Shown here: one piece after another, positions 29,215-39,300 of the stretch | Position numbering within the stretch: position 1 is the stretch's first letter | Layout of the letters: the number at the start of each line of letters is the position of its first letter | Source of the DNA: Sulfuracidifex metallicus DSM 6482 = JCM 9184 | Lineage (GTDB): Archaea; Thermoproteota; Thermoprotei_A; Sulfolobales; Sulfolobaceae | Reading direction: 5' to 3' | DNA length: 64,000 nt | Assembly (NCBI GenBank): GCA_032834875.1 | Contig: CP135238.1 | Coordinates: 1,122,011 to 1,186,010, forward strand | Notes under the pieces: model-generated | What the model was told of the DNA's origin: nothing | The model's database searches: none | What the model saw: only the letters and a program-made list of their open reading frames with translations | Position numbers and translations under genes: made by a program

Positions 29215-30543
29215 TCACGAGCTGATTACCTGATATCCATCCTGATCTGTCTTTACTGAAATGTCAACAAGTGGGACCAACGCAGTGCACTCTCCCTCCT
29301 GTACCTCGTCGCATATTAAGGCAACCCTCGCCATATCCCTCAAAGATCCTAAAAAGGTGTTCCAGAACTCGTATTTTTGGCTAGAGATCTCGCAACAGTT
29401 TGATGCAGGAGATATATCATTTACTCTATACACTATTACCGTTGGTTGTTCTTCCTCATTCTTATCTTTCTTCTCTATTCTTTTCAACACCTCAGCGGAG
29501 AGAGACTTAGCAAGTTTCATGACGTCCTTTATGTCCTTTAGCGTAAATCTCTTTTCCCTGAACTTCTCCGTGACAGCTACCTTCTTGAATTCTCCTTTTG
29601 CAACATTTAGTATCTTATCATTCGTGTAGAGCAATATGGCTTTTCCCTTTATCAAACGTAGAGCCATTTCCACTTTTCTAGTGTTAGGTTTTCCTGATAT
29701 CAATATAGTGTTACTTTCAATCTTCTCCAATGAATCATAAGTTGGTAAAATGACTCCGCCATCTAATTGTTCATTCTTAACTTTGTCCCCAAGGACCTTA
29801 ATAGGAGAGGGAACTGGAAGCTCCAGTAAAGACCCAGAGAAATCTTCAAGAGAAAGCTCTTTGTTGACTAAAACTCCATATCTTACGTTGAATCTATTGA
29901 TAACGTCCTGAACTTTGTCTCTTATGTAAAGAAACTTATCGCTTTCCTTTGGAACTTTGTTCGCTATAAAAGCTAACGGTATGCCAGGGACTCCAGACGT
30001 CATCTCTGAATTCACAAGATAATTCAACGTGTTTTCAAAGTTGATCTTTAACGTATCTGTAACGTAAATCCTCAGGGATTTTGTATTCGGAATTACGCTG
30101 TAGAATACCTCAGATTCATGTCTAACGATATCTGTAGAATAACTAATTCCCGGAGGATTATCTACAATGAAGAAGTCATATTTGCTTTCGAGCAATATCT
30201 TGGAATAAACTTTCCTGAAATCTTGCATTAACGTGGGATCGGTGTGAATTTTTGATAATAATTCCCCCGTTCTTTCTTTACTGAATAACTTAACGACTGT
30301 CATTCTACCCTTTACTGTATCTATTCTCTTAATGTTCTCACACGGATTAGTCCTTTCAACTATCGAGTTTAGCAATCCCTTACCTTTTATATTTGCGAGG
30401 TCTGAGGCATAACCCGAGGTATCTCTATCTATAAAAATGACGTTATGATCCCTTGACAAATATTTAGCTAGCGCAAGTCCCAACGTTGATTTTCCTACGC
30501 CGCCCTTTATTCCAAGTAGAACTATCTTGTAGCGATTTTCCAT
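29215..30543 (-). CDS. ParA/MinD-family ATPase with extra C-terminal domain
   Basis: A 442-residue cytoplasmic P-loop ATPase. The deviant Walker A KGGVGKSTLG is at about residues 14-23, with the second lysine typical of MinD/ParA; FIDRDTSGYASDL is the switch I region and FFIVDNPPGISY the switch II region (near 124-135). Residues beyond about 260 form an unrelated extension with a second GKPNTRK nucleotide-loop-like segment near 285-291. Partner function is suggested by the downstream GT2 synthase gene 6 bases away. Chromosome partitioning is less likely because no parB-like gene is near. Confidence 0.82.
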   Translation of the reverse strand: MENRYKIVLLGIKGGVGKSTLGLALAKYLSRDHNVIFIDRDTSGYASDLANIKGKGLLNSIVERTNPCENIKRIDTVKGRMTVVKLFSKERTGELLSKIHTDPTLMQDFRKVYSKILLESKYDFFIVDNPPGISYSTDIVRHESEVFYSVIPNTKSLRIYVTDTLKINFENTLNYLVNSEMTSGVPGIPLAFIANKVPKESDKFLYIRDKVQDVINRFNVRYGVLVNKELSLEDFSGSLLELPVPSPIKVLGDKVKNEQLDGGVILPTYDSLEKIESNTILISGKPNTRKVEMALRLIKGKAILLYTNDKILNVAKGEFKKVAVTEKFREKRFTLKDIKDVMKLAKSLSAEVLKRIEKKDKNEEEQPTVIVYRVNDISPASNCCEISSQKYEFWNTFLGSLRDMARVALICDEVQEGECTALVPLVDISVKTDQDGYQVISS

Positions 30544-30942
30544 GTTTCACAGGAAATATGCTATACAACAGTTAATAAACTACTTTCTACATAATTTTAT
30601 TAATCCTCTTTACGTGAGTTTTCCTTTTATACCAAGTATAAAGTAATTACATTATCATTTAGAAATCTAATTTAATAAATTGAATAAAATTCAGTTTAAT
30701 TAAAAGGAAGCTTTAGCTAATATTCCTTGCTTTTAAATAAATATTTTCTTTGTTTCATCTTTAGTTTATATCATGTTATCCTAATAATGTGAGATATACG
30801 GGCAATACGCTCATCTTCACTTAGTCTTTAACTGTCCATTTCGTAACTGAAGTTTAGTCTTTCCATTAATGTTATCTTAAAGTGTTCATGCTATTAGTTA
30901 ACTTTAAAAACAATGTATCTTCTAAGTGTTCGGGTAACCCTA
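30544..30942. other. Intergenic region, 399 bases, divergent promoters
   Basis: AT-rich gap between the ParA-like gene and the APC permease gene. A TATA-like CTTTAAAAAC at about 30902-30911 lies some 33 bases before the permease ATG at 30943. TTTTATACC-like boxes around 30630 could serve the minus-strand operon. No other gene, hairpin or repeat stands out. Confidence 0.4.
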
Positions 30943-32532
30943 ATGAGCAAGGCAGAAAGTGTGCCAAGATTAAAGCGTGGCGTAGTCGGAACCTTAGAGG
31001 CAGTAGGTCAGGAGATAGCCGCAATGGCTCCAGCATGCGATACGGTAGCATTCATAACCTCTGCAGCTGCGTTTGCCTTCGTGTTGACCCCTCTAGCTTT
31101 CCTGATAGCAATGTTAACCATGTACTTAGAGGTCAACACGCTATATCATTTGTCTAGAAGACATGCCAGTGCAGGGGGATACTATGGTTACATATCTACA
31201 GCTTTCAATCCGATTCCTGCAGCAGTTTCAGGCTTCCTTTATGTCCTTTATCAAGTAGCTAGCACTGCAGCGATACCAGTATATGTGGCTGGCGTTGTTC
31301 TCCCTGGAGTTCTGAAGTACTTCTTTGGAATTACCCTACCGGGCTGGGTTTGGATACCATTTATTCTTACTTTCATAATAGTTCCAATATTGCTAGCAAT
31401 GGTGGGAATAAGACCTCAGATGAAATACATAAGGTACGCTGCACTGGGAGAGGTTGCCTTCTTAGGGATAACCGCATTAATAATTATTCTTAAGATACCT
31501 CACAATACACTTCAGGTATTTAATCCATTTGCATGGCCCCAATTCGCTAGTTTGTTTGCCCCCAACGGAGGTGCCATAGGTTCTCTGGGTCTGGGAATGA
31601 TATTCGGAATAACTAGCTTCATAGGTTACGGTGGTTCAGCACCATTAGGAGAGGAAGCTAAGAGCAGTAAGAGCATAACCAAAGCTTTGATATTCGGAGT
31701 ATTAATTGTAGGTATAGTTCTAGTAGAAGAGGCATATGTTAGCGTAGTTGGATGGCCTGGCGGACTTACGCCAGCTGGAATGGAGTCGTTTGTAAATAAC
31801 CCAATTCCAGGAATAGTGGTTTACTCCACCTATCTAACACTGGCTGGAGGATTCATTTTGGCCCTCTTCGCTTTCAACTCTGCCTTCTCAGATTCAGTTG
31901 CTATGCAGTCAAATGCTGGTAGAGTTTACTTCGCAATGGCAAGAGATGGATTACTCCCTAAGTCATTCTCTGAAGTTCATCCAAAATACGTAACTCCAAT
32001 TAAGTCCTTAGCGTTCATCGCAATAACCGCGTCAATCTTTTCTATAGTTGGAGGATTTACTATAGCGTACTTTGCAGGTGTAAGTCCAAGTCAAATGTTG
32101 ACCTTACCTGCAACTTCTCCCCAAGTTTATGGAGCTCTCAGTGATGCATTCGACTTTCTCACAACAATAGCTTTAGTAGGACTGGTAGTAACTCATTTGA
32201 TGCTTAACACCGCAGTCATAACTCTCTATAGAAAACTTAAGGAGAGACATTATGGGTTTAATTTACTTCTACATCCACTACAGCACTACGTTTTACCAGC
32301 TATAGCTACTGGGATCTTCATTTACGTACTTTATGCCTCAATATGGCCTCCAGTTTACCCAGTTACCCAAGCTGTGATATTTACCTTTGTTTATATAGGA
32401 ATAATGTTGGCATATACCTTAAACGTTTGGAAGAAAAGGCCTGACATATTAAAGAAAGCTGGTACAAGAGTAAACATAGTGGAGGAAGAATTGCAAGAAG
32501 CTGCAAGGAAGAATAATGACAGTAAAAAATGA
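30943..32532 (+). CDS. APC-family amino acid permease
   Basis: A 529-residue transporter with about 12 helices of the amino acid-polyamine-organocation superfamily. The first unwound helix region is seen in GTLEAVGQEIAAMAPACD near the N-terminus, and GITSFIGYGGSAPLGEEAKSS (sixth-helix region) is split here as FIGYGGSAPLGEEAKSSKS. Imports an amino acid or related solute with protons. The frame opens at an ATG at 30913, but the TATA-like box lies right before it, so the ATG at 30943 (MSKAES) is the better start. It stands alone between AT-rich gaps. Substrate unknown. Confidence 0.85.
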   Translation: MSKAESVPRLKRGVVGTLEAVGQEIAAMAPACDTVAFITSAAAFAFVLTPLAFLIAMLTMYLEVNTLYHLSRRHASAGGYYGYISTAFNPIPAAVSGFLYVLYQVASTAAIPVYVAGVVLPGVLKYFFGITLPGWVWIPFILTFIIVPILLAMVGIRPQMKYIRYAALGEVAFLGITALIIILKIPHNTLQVFNPFAWPQFASLFAPNGGAIGSLGLGMIFGITSFIGYGGSAPLGEEAKSSKSITKALIFGVLIVGIVLVEEAYVSVVGWPGGLTPAGMESFVNNPIPGIVVYSTYLTLAGGFILALFAFNSAFSDSVAMQSNAGRVYFAMARDGLLPKSFSEVHPKYVTPIKSLAFIAITASIFSIVGGFTIAYFAGVSPSQMLTLPATSPQVYGALSDAFDFLTTIALVGLVVTHLMLNTAVITLYRKLKERHYGFNLLLHPLQHYVLPAIATGIFIYVLYASIWPPVYPVTQAVIFTFVYIGIMLAYTLNVWKKRPDILKKAGTRVNIVEEELQEAARKNNDSKK

Positions 32533-32696
32533 GATATGAACCAAAAAAGTAAGACAGTCGCGTTCCAGATGTTATTTAAATGGTAAAGGAAAAATGTGTG
32601 ATGCCTCATTATAGAAAGTAATTTCATCAGTTTTTGATTTACACGTTCCGACCACGTAAACATGTCTTTTTAATTTTTTAATCTATTTATGTTTTC

Positions 32697-33065
32697 ATGA
32701 TATGTACAACCGTAGATAAAGAAATGAAGATTCAAATTTTCAGCAAGGGTGAGATCATGATTCTATATGATCCTGAAAAGAAGGAAGTGGTATATAAGGA
32801 GGAAAACGTAGCCCTAAAAACCCCAGCCAGAAGACCTGAAGCTACAAAGGAATGTATAAAATTAAAGGCAGACGAAATTCTTGGAGCTCATGGCTCATTC
32901 TGCATGCCCTCATACTTGATAGGAAAGAAGGCGGGAAAGAAGTTGCTTTTCGCCGAACCAGGCATTAAGATATTTGACGTTAAGCCTAAGGAGGTTACCT
33001 TATCTGAGGTCGCCTATTCGTCCTTCATAGCTATGAAGGAAAGAATTACAGAACATCATACATGA
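32697..33065 (+). CDS. Hypothetical protein, 122 residues
   Basis: Small soluble protein that I do not recognise. The first 40 residues form strands (KIQIFSKGEIMILYDPEKK), then KECIKLKADEILGAHGSFCMPS and GKKAGKKLLFAEPGIKIFDV suggest an alternating alpha/beta fold, loosely like the NifX/NifB-type cofactor-carrier fold. This resemblance is weak and based only on pattern. Cysteines occur at 3, 53 and 68. A TTTTTAATT box about 27 bases upstream of the ATG supports a leaderless start. It precedes the fumarase gene by 252 bases and is probably a separate unit. Confidence 0.6.
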   Translation: MICTTVDKEMKIQIFSKGEIMILYDPEKKEVVYKEENVALKTPARRPEATKECIKLKADEILGAHGSFCMPSYLIGKKAGKKLLFAEPGIKIFDVKPKEVTLSEVAYSSFIAMKERITEHHT

Positions 33066-33283
33066 AAGACTTGAAACAAATGTTTCATGTATATATTTTT
33101 ACATAAAAATTATTATTTTGTTTATAAATAATCTTTATATATACTTTTTTGTTTACGACTTATTGAAAACACTATCTTAATATATTGAAATTATGACATT
33201 TGATCACATAATATATGTTTCAAAACTCTTTTCTCTAACATAAATCTCAAGATAGGGAATAAACCTTATAGAAGCGGAGGAAC

Positions 33284-33294
33284 GATTTTATTTT
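33284..33294 (+). promoter_or_regulatory. Fumarase gene promoter
   Basis: GATTTTATTTT, a TATA-like box, lies with its centre about 28 bases before the fumarase ATG at 33318. A purine-rich GGAGGAACG just upstream may be the BRE. The spacing fits a leaderless or nearly leaderless transcript. Confidence 0.45.
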
Positions 33295-33317
33295 CTATCT
33301 CCAATTTCCATGTAGAG

Positions 33318-34631
33318 ATGAAATACACAGAACATGCACCAAAACTTTTCATGAACACTGGCACTCGTTTTCCCAGGGAAATAATATGGGGAATAGGGGC
33401 AGTCAAATGGGCTTGTGCAAAGGCCAATTTTTCTCTGGGTTTATTGGACAAAGATAGAGCCGATGCCATCATGAGGGCTTCAAAGGAGCTCATGGAAGGA
33501 AAACATGATGACAAGATAATACTTGACGTGTTTCAAACCGGTTCTGGAACGGGACTCAACATGAACGTTAATGAAGTAATTGCGGAGCTTGCAACCTCCT
33601 ATGCTAGCGTTAAGGTTCACCCTAACGACCATGTTAACATGGGCCAATCATCAAACGATGTCGTACCCACCACCATAAGGGTTGCGGCTGTCAATCACAT
33701 AATTAATTCTCTTCTTCCTTCTATGGATAAAACAATATCAATCATAACCCAAAAATCCAGGGAATACGCAGATTACGTGAAAGCAGGCAGAACACATCTA
33801 AGGGATGCCCTTCCAGTTACTTTCGGTCAAGAGTTAGGCGCGTATGCAGACGCCTTAATTAACGATAAGAATTTAGTGCTTTCAACCTTGGACTACGTAA
33901 AAGAGCTCCCCATAGGAGGTACTGCAACAGGAACTGGTCTTAACGCTCATCCGGACTTTCAAAACAAAGTGATAACCGAGCTAAACGGGCTTACCGGCAT
34001 TGGATTTAAACCAGCAAATACTTTCAGGGGACTTAGACTTCTCACGGATATGTTGTCACTTAGCGCGTCTATGAGAACTATTGCAGTTGACTTATACAGA
34101 ATGGCTCAAGACTTTAGGCTCATGTTCTCTGGTCCCTTCACGTCAATTGGTGAGATAGACATTCCTTCTCAGGAAGAGATAGCTGGCTCCTCAATAATGC
34201 CTGGAAAGACTAACCCTGTTACCGCTGAGGCTACGATGTTGATATCGGCTCAGATCATAGGATTGGATCATGCAGTTCAATTCGCTTCTATGCTAGGAGA
34301 GTTTGAACTCGCCATGGGTGTTCCCCTAGTTGGGTATGATGTAGTGACTGAGATATCCCTTCTGTCGGAAGGATTAAGGAAGTTCTCAGAATTAGTAGTT
34401 GCGGGCACTGTACCTAACAAGGAAAAAATGTTGAGATATGCCGAGTCTTCGCCTTCGCTCATAACAGTTTTATCCCCTGTGATTGGTTATGATAAGGCAA
34501 CAGAGATAGGTAAGAAACTAAACAAAGGATTGTCTATAAGGGAGGCGCTAAGAGAACTGGGTTACACTGATCAGGATATAGATAAGATATTAGACATGAA
34601 GAAATTGATAAAGCCAGGAATAAACAAGTAA
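33318..34631 (+). CDS. fumC: Class II fumarate hydratase
   Basis: Interconverts fumarate and malate, part of the C4 conversions of the citric acid cycle. Class II features: [17 protein letters not shown] near residues 75-91, [18 protein letters not shown] near 99-116, [13 protein letters not shown] with the active-site T-H near 156-168, and the fumarase/aspartase signature [12 protein letters not shown] at 290-301, whose flexible serine loop is intact. At 437 residues it is a little shorter than the usual 460. Aspartase and argininosuccinate lyase belong to the same superfamily, but [11 protein letters not shown] and length favour fumarase. Single-gene unit. Confidence 0.93.
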   Translation: MKYTEHAPKLFMNTGTRFPREIIWGIGAVKWACAKANFSLGLLDKDRADAIMRASKELMEGKHDDKIILDVFQTGSGTGLNMNVNEVIAELATSYASVKVHPNDHVNMGQSSNDVVPTTIRVAAVNHIINSLLPSMDKTISIITQKSREYADYVKAGRTHLRDALPVTFGQELGAYADALINDKNLVLSTLDYVKELPIGGTATGTGLNAHPDFQNKVITELNGLTGIGFKPANTFRGLRLLTDMLSLSASMRTIAVDLYRMAQDFRLMFSGPFTSIGEIDIPSQEEIAGSSIMPGKTNPVTAEATMLISAQIIGLDHAVQFASMLGEFELAMGVPLVGYDVVTEISLLSEGLRKFSELVVAGTVPNKEKMLRYAESSPSLITVLSPVIGYDKATEIGKKLNKGLSIREALRELGYTDQDIDKILDMKKLIKPGINK

Positions 34632-34757
34632 GTATTTTTTCTAACTCTATATATTGTTTGTTTTTCTTTATAGAAAAGTTTCTTAAAATATTTGCTATCT
34701 CTTCCTTTACTTCATTCAATAAATAGAGAAAATCTAAACTTTTCCATTTTCCTCTCA

Positions 34758-35567
34758 TCAATGATGTAATCTAAACTTAACTCCATCAATTGTAGTAGTA
34801 ATATCCACGTTAAGCCCGTTAATTATTGAGAGAGCAGTCCTTTCATTCATTATGATGGAGGTAGGAGAAATCTCTTCTACCTTCTTTCCCATCCCTTCCA
34901 TAACTTTTACCACCACTTGCTGAGAGGTAACCCAATCGCTCAGACTATCCTTAACGCGATTCACAAGTTTTTGTCCGTAGTTTATATTAAATTCTATTAA
35001 ATCTAGCATCTTCCTTTTGTCGTATAATGGGCCGTGCGAAATAACGATCCCTTCCACCGAGTTTGATATCTCCTTTATCTTGGCCAAGGACTCCATAGCT
35101 TTCCAGAAATCCACGTAAAAAGGAAAAACGAAGCCCTCCAAAACTCTCTGTCCAAAGAAGGCATCTCCCGCATAAAGCACGTCTCCTATAACATAACTTA
35201 CATGTCCTGGAGTATGGCCTGGAGTACTAATAACTTGTACCTCAGGGTCCTTGAATGTTGCTTGTAAGTCTTCCTTTATTAGATCATAGGTAAAGAGAGA
35301 GGATTCATTGCACGAGAATCCATACACTGCCATCCTTCTACCCAATAACGATATACCCCATCTATCCTCAGGCGGTAGAAATTTGCTTTTCGCTTCTCTA
35401 AACAATCCAGCTATATGGTCTGCGTGTCCATGTGTAGCAAGTTGAATTTCTCCTTGTATTGGTAGTTCTGAGTTCTTTCCTCCTAAGTCCACAACAATTC
35501 CGTCGTAAAGAAGAGTGTTAGGACTACCCGGAACAACATCAGCCTTCCCGATTTTCAAAGTTTTCAT
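34758..35567 (-). CDS. Metallo-beta-lactamase-fold hydrolase
   Basis: Metal-dependent hydrolase of 269 residues. The metal-binding motif is THGHADHIAG (near residues 44-53), a second ligand lies in STPGHTPGHVSYV near 112-124, and the bridging aspartate in YAGDAFFGQ follows near 131. A later histidine in VISHGPLY near 175 completes the set. The frame runs to a TTG at 35588, but a TTTTTAAATT box on the minus strand near 35591-35600 is spaced about 27 bases from the ATG at 35567, which I prefer. A second hydrolase of this fold is encoded just upstream on the same strand. Substrate unknown. Confidence 0.82.
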   Translation of the reverse strand: MKTLKIGKADVVPGSPNTLLYDGIVVDLGGKNSELPIQGEIQLATHGHADHIAGLFREAKSKFLPPEDRWGISLLGRRMAVYGFSCNESSLFTYDLIKEDLQATFKDPEVQVISTPGHTPGHVSYVIGDVLYAGDAFFGQRVLEGFVFPFYVDFWKAMESLAKIKEISNSVEGIVISHGPLYDKRKMLDLIEFNINYGQKLVNRVKDSLSDWVTSQQVVVKVMEGMGKKVEEISPTSIIMNERTALSIINGLNVDITTTIDGVKFRLHH

Positions 35568-35679
35568 GAATTTAAAGAGAAACTTCAATTTAAAAACTCA
35601 CATAAAAAGTCCTATATTTATCTTATGTGAATGTTAGAATCCTCAAGGTACCTAACGCTCTTAAATCTAAAAACTTACT

Positions 35680-36483
35680 TCATGCATTATTATTTTCCTT
35701 TAAAGAGGATGTAAGTCCTTCCATGTTTATCTTGTAATGTTTCTTCAATATTTCCCCTTTTTCTCCTCCTAGATCCAGATCTTCCTCATTCACCTTGAAA
35801 TCTGCCTTTTCCAACGCCTCCAAGTAGTCAGATAAGAAATTTCCATCCACTATTCCTCCATGAGCCAAGGCTACAGAGAAAGGTGCAAGAGATATCTGCT
35901 TCTTTATGCTTTCCTTGTACTTTTGTAAATCTAACGGAGGAGGAGTAGAAGGTAGCATGACTCCGTTAAGCATCACCCCTGTGGAATCGCCTGAAAATAA
36001 CATTCCCTCATAAAAGAGGGATATATGATGTTTTGCATGACCAGGGGTGTAAACTACCTTTATTGACTTTCCTCCTAGATCTATAACGTCTCCATCATTA
36101 ACCTCTATTACATCATCCCTTGATGGTTCGACCTCGCCATATATGTCCACCAAATCTCCAAGAACTTCCCTTGCAGTTTCGTTAAGTCTCTTTACACCGT
36201 CCTCCGTCACCATGTATCTCTTGAATCCAGACTTGATCACCAGTTTAGCTTCCTTGTATCTTTCCATTACTTCCTTAACTAAACCAACGTGATCTATATG
36301 AAGGTGGGTAAGTACAACATAACTTGCTGTATCAACGAAACCCAGATCAACCACTGAATTTGCCGGACCCGGGTCAATTATCGCAGTTTTGTCACCGCAG
36401 ACAACGTAAGTGGTCATGATTTCCGGGAATTGGGGTGGCCCGGAAGGTATAGCGTGAATTCCCTTGCAAGGCATTTCAATCAT
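35680..36483 (-). CDS. Metallo-beta-lactamase-fold hydrolase, glyoxalase-II-like
   Basis: A 267-residue dinuclear metal hydrolase. Ligands are visible in TVIDPGPANSV-like N-terminal strands, LTHLHIDHVGL (HxHxDH, near 58-68), YTPGHAKHHISLF near 134 and FSGDSTGVM near 148. A C-terminal helical extension (about residues 195-267) follows, containing AHGGIVDGNF as the last ligand. It is only distantly similar to the neighbouring downstream hydrolase, so this is a functional or old pairing instead of a fresh duplication. Thioester or phosphodiester substrates are possible. Confidence 0.8.
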   Translation of the reverse strand: MIEMPCKGIHAIPSGPPQFPEIMTTYVVCGDKTAIIDPGPANSVVDLGFVDTASYVVLTHLHIDHVGLVKEVMERYKEAKLVIKSGFKRYMVTEDGVKRLNETAREVLGDLVDIYGEVEPSRDDVIEVNDGDVIDLGGKSIKVVYTPGHAKHHISLFYEGMLFSGDSTGVMLNGVMLPSTPPPLDLQKYKESIKKQISLAPFSVALAHGGIVDGNFLSDYLEALEKADFKVNEEDLDLGGEKGEILKKHYKINMEGLTSSLKENNNA

Positions 36484-36610
36484 GTTAATCTCTTTCTAAA
36501 GCTTAAAACGTCAACGCTTCATTTTGTTAAAAATGACATCATAATTAGATAAATTCTGTAGACGAACTACCGTAAAGGTTATAACAATCTTCCTGTTTAT
36601 TTATACTTCG

Positions 36611-38476
36611 ATGGCTTCGGAAACAGAGGTCAAAAATTCAGATAAGCTCTTAAGGAAACAATTGAACCTCCTCGATCTCACGTTTTTATCTATGGGAGGC
36701 ATAATAGGTTCTGGATGGCTCTTTGCATCATTAGACGCTGCGTCAACTGCAGGACCATCTGCTATACTTTCCTGGTTAATTGCAGGATTTCTAATAATCT
36801 TTGTTGGTTTAGCATATTCTGAAATAGCAAGCGCTATCCCTAAAACTGGAGGAATAGTAAGATATCCACACTATACTCATGGTAGCTATACTGGATATAT
36901 CCTAGGCTTTCTATATCTCCTTTCGGCAATTACTTTGCCTGCCATTGAGGCAGAAGGAGCCATAGAATATATTTCTAGCGTAAACCCTAATTTTATACTT
37001 TCTTACACAACCACTATAAACGGTAGCACAGTTACAGTGCTTAATTACGAAGGATTAGGTTTAGCATTCCTGTTGATGTTGTTCTTCTTCTTCCTAAACT
37101 ACGGGGGAATAAAGGTTCTAGGAAAGTCCAACACCGGAATAACGGCATGGAAAGTTGTAATACCCACCATTACTTTCATTCTATTATTTGCAGTTTACCA
37201 TTCAGCTAACTTTAGTTCTTATGGAGGCTTATTTCCATCAAACGTAACTGACGCTTCTTCTGGAATCATAGGACCTGCAGCTATGCTTTACGCTATTCCA
37301 AGCTCTGGAATAATATTTTCCTATTTAGGATTTAGACAAGCGGTAGAGTACTCAGGAGAAGCAAGAAACCCTCAAAAAGACGTAGGTAGAGCAGTCATAC
37401 TCTCCTTAATATTAGGAATAACAATATACACAATGTTACAAGTTTCTTTCATAGGGGCTTTAGATTGGGGTAAAGCAGGAATAACTCCAGGAGACTGGGG
37501 AGCGTTATTGAGTAGTAACTTTGCTTCCTCGCCATTCTACTCTGAATTTACTTCTACTGGAATAGCTCTGTTTGGGGCTTGGGGAACTATCCTTCTGATA
37601 GACGCAATAATATCTCCAACTGGAACAGGTTTGGTATATACTGGAACCTCTACCAGAACTATATACGGTCTTGCGATGGACTCATATTTCCCTAATATAT
37701 TCGCTAAAGTAGGTAGGACTGGAATTCCATTCTTTGCACTTCTAGCATCATTGATAGTAGGGAGCATATTCCTTGCTCCATTCCCAAGCTGGTACCTATT
37801 GGTAGGTTTCATTTCCTCGGCTACTGTCTTTACTTATATAATGGGAGGAATAGGTTTAGAGTCACTAAGGAGAAATGCATCTGACCTAAAAAGACCTTAT
37901 AGAGTACCTGCAGCTAGAATAATTGCCCCTATAGCTACCATTGCTGCTATATTGATAGTTTATTGGTCCGGCTTCACTACATTATTTTACATATTGAGCG
38001 GCCTTACTATAGGCGTGCCTCTATTCTGGTTATACTACGCTGTAAACCACATAAAAATGAATAGAACTCTAGCTTACCTATTAGGTATAGGACAACTCCT
38101 AGCGTCGTTAGGCTTGATATCCTTCGGGTATTATAACGTAATATTAAATTCCTCACCCAGCTTAGAATCCTCCTTTATTCTGTACTATCTAGGCTTCATA
38201 GGTATGCTTGTAGTACCAACAATAATAGGCTACTCCTTCTCTAATGAGGAGGGTAGGAGAGAGATAAAGAGTGGTTTCTGGCTCATAGGTCTAATATTGG
38301 TACTATACGCGACAAGTTTCTTCGGAGGCTTCGGTCCTTTGAGTTCTCCTCTAATACCATTCCCTGAGGATACTATAGTAGCTGCAATAGTAGGTCTTAT
38401 TTTCCACTTTGCAGCAGTGAGGAGCGCATTTAGGACTGAAGAAATAGAAAGGATAATAGAGGAACAGGAAGGTTAA
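36611..38476 (+). CDS. APC-family amino acid permease, long form
   Basis: A 621-residue membrane transporter with more than 12 predicted helices. The first core helix carries LSMGGIIGSGWLFASLDAAS near residues 29-48 (the substrate-binding GxIIGSG type), and the sixth shows FSYLGFRQAVEYSGEA near 236-251. The C-terminal 120 residues hold further helices beyond the usual core. Probably imports an amino acid or carboxylate with protons. The TATA-like GGTTATAAC near 36577 is about 28 bases upstream of the ATG. The final cytoplasmic tail is acidic (IERIIEEQEG). Substrate unknown. Confidence 0.87.
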   Translation: MASETEVKNSDKLLRKQLNLLDLTFLSMGGIIGSGWLFASLDAASTAGPSAILSWLIAGFLIIFVGLAYSEIASAIPKTGGIVRYPHYTHGSYTGYILGFLYLLSAITLPAIEAEGAIEYISSVNPNFILSYTTTINGSTVTVLNYEGLGLAFLLMLFFFFLNYGGIKVLGKSNTGITAWKVVIPTITFILLFAVYHSANFSSYGGLFPSNVTDASSGIIGPAAMLYAIPSSGIIFSYLGFRQAVEYSGEARNPQKDVGRAVILSLILGITIYTMLQVSFIGALDWGKAGITPGDWGALLSSNFASSPFYSEFTSTGIALFGAWGTILLIDAIISPTGTGLVYTGTSTRTIYGLAMDSYFPNIFAKVGRTGIPFFALLASLIVGSIFLAPFPSWYLLVGFISSATVFTYIMGGIGLESLRRNASDLKRPYRVPAARIIAPIATIAAILIVYWSGFTTLFYILSGLTIGVPLFWLYYAVNHIKMNRTLAYLLGIGQLLASLGLISFGYYNVILNSSPSLESSFILYYLGFIGMLVVPTIIGYSFSNEEGRREIKSGFWLIGLILVLYATSFFGGFGPLSSPLIPFPEDTIVAAIVGLIFHFAAVRSAFRTEEIERIIEEQEG

Positions 38477-38634
38477 TATATTTTAATTACTTTTTTAACT
38501 TATATACTAAAGTATAATTATGCTTATAATGATTTTCTGTAAATTGTCTTATTTTTATCCTATGTGGTTTCCATGTTCGTATGTTCTGTGTATATATTCA
38601 ACGTTAATAATTAAAAACGAGCTAATCTTTAACC

Positions 38635-39165
38635 ATGTTCCAGATTGCTATAGCTGCACATAGCTCTCCTCCTTCAGAGGATTTGTCAAAAAAGGCTAGA
38701 GAGTTCGTGCAGTTCATAAAGGGAAATGAAGTGGCAATTTTGTTGGGAGGATATTGGGGTCTCATGAAGGTTGTTGCAGACGAAGCTATAAAGGATGATA
38801 TCCCAGTGATCATGATCTTACCGATAGAGAGGAATATTGAAGTACCGAAGGAAGTCATGAGAATCGATAGTGGAATGGAGTACAGAGCAAGGTCTGTTCC
38901 TCTAATTAGATCAGCCGATGCTGTTGTAGCCCTAGGAGGAGGTGCTGGAACTATCATAGAGATTTTGTTAGCTTACGCAATGGGAAAACCCACATTTATC
39001 TTGAAGGGAAATGGAATGAGCTCAGACTTGTTAGAGAAGGCCTTTCCCCAATATGTGGACGAGAGAAATGTAGCGAAGCTTAACTTCTTCAATGATGTAA
39101 AGGAACTTGCAAAACATGTCTTATCAGTGAATGGAAATAAGGGCGTGGAAGAGAGGTTCGGTTAA
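38635..39165 (+). CDS. LOG/SLOG-family protein (lysine-decarboxylase-like fold)
   Basis: A 176-residue Rossmann-like protein of the SLOG superfamily. The nucleotide-binding signature is ALGGGAGTIIEILLAYAMGKP near residues 100-119, preceded by LLGGYWGLMKVVADEAI near 38-54. Members are cytokinin-type phosphoribohydrolases (LOG) or nucleotide-ligand binders; the classical PGGxGTxxE reads GGGAGTIIE here, keeping the key glutamate. It acts in the cytoplasm on nucleotides or their derivatives, but the substrate is not predictable. TTAAAAAC about 25 bases upstream supports a leaderless start at this ATG. Confidence 0.8.
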   Translation: MFQIAIAAHSSPPSEDLSKKAREFVQFIKGNEVAILLGGYWGLMKVVADEAIKDDIPVIMILPIERNIEVPKEVMRIDSGMEYRARSVPLIRSADAVVALGGGAGTIIEILLAYAMGKPTFILKGNGMSSDLLEKAFPQYVDERNVAKLNFFNDVKELAKHVLSVNGNKGVEERFG

Positions 39166-39300
39166 TCAGTTTAAATATTTATTTTTAAGATGGAAAGAAA
39201 AAAATAAAACTAAATTAAAGCAAAGAGAGGATTTGTCTAGATCTAATTATTATAAACCCATTCATCTCTTTATTGAATTATAAAATAACATAAGCTATTT

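Noticed and set aside
34534-34761. 75-codon minus-strand frame at the end of fumarase
   Set aside because: Mostly antisense to the fumarase gene with atypical composition; a shadow frame.
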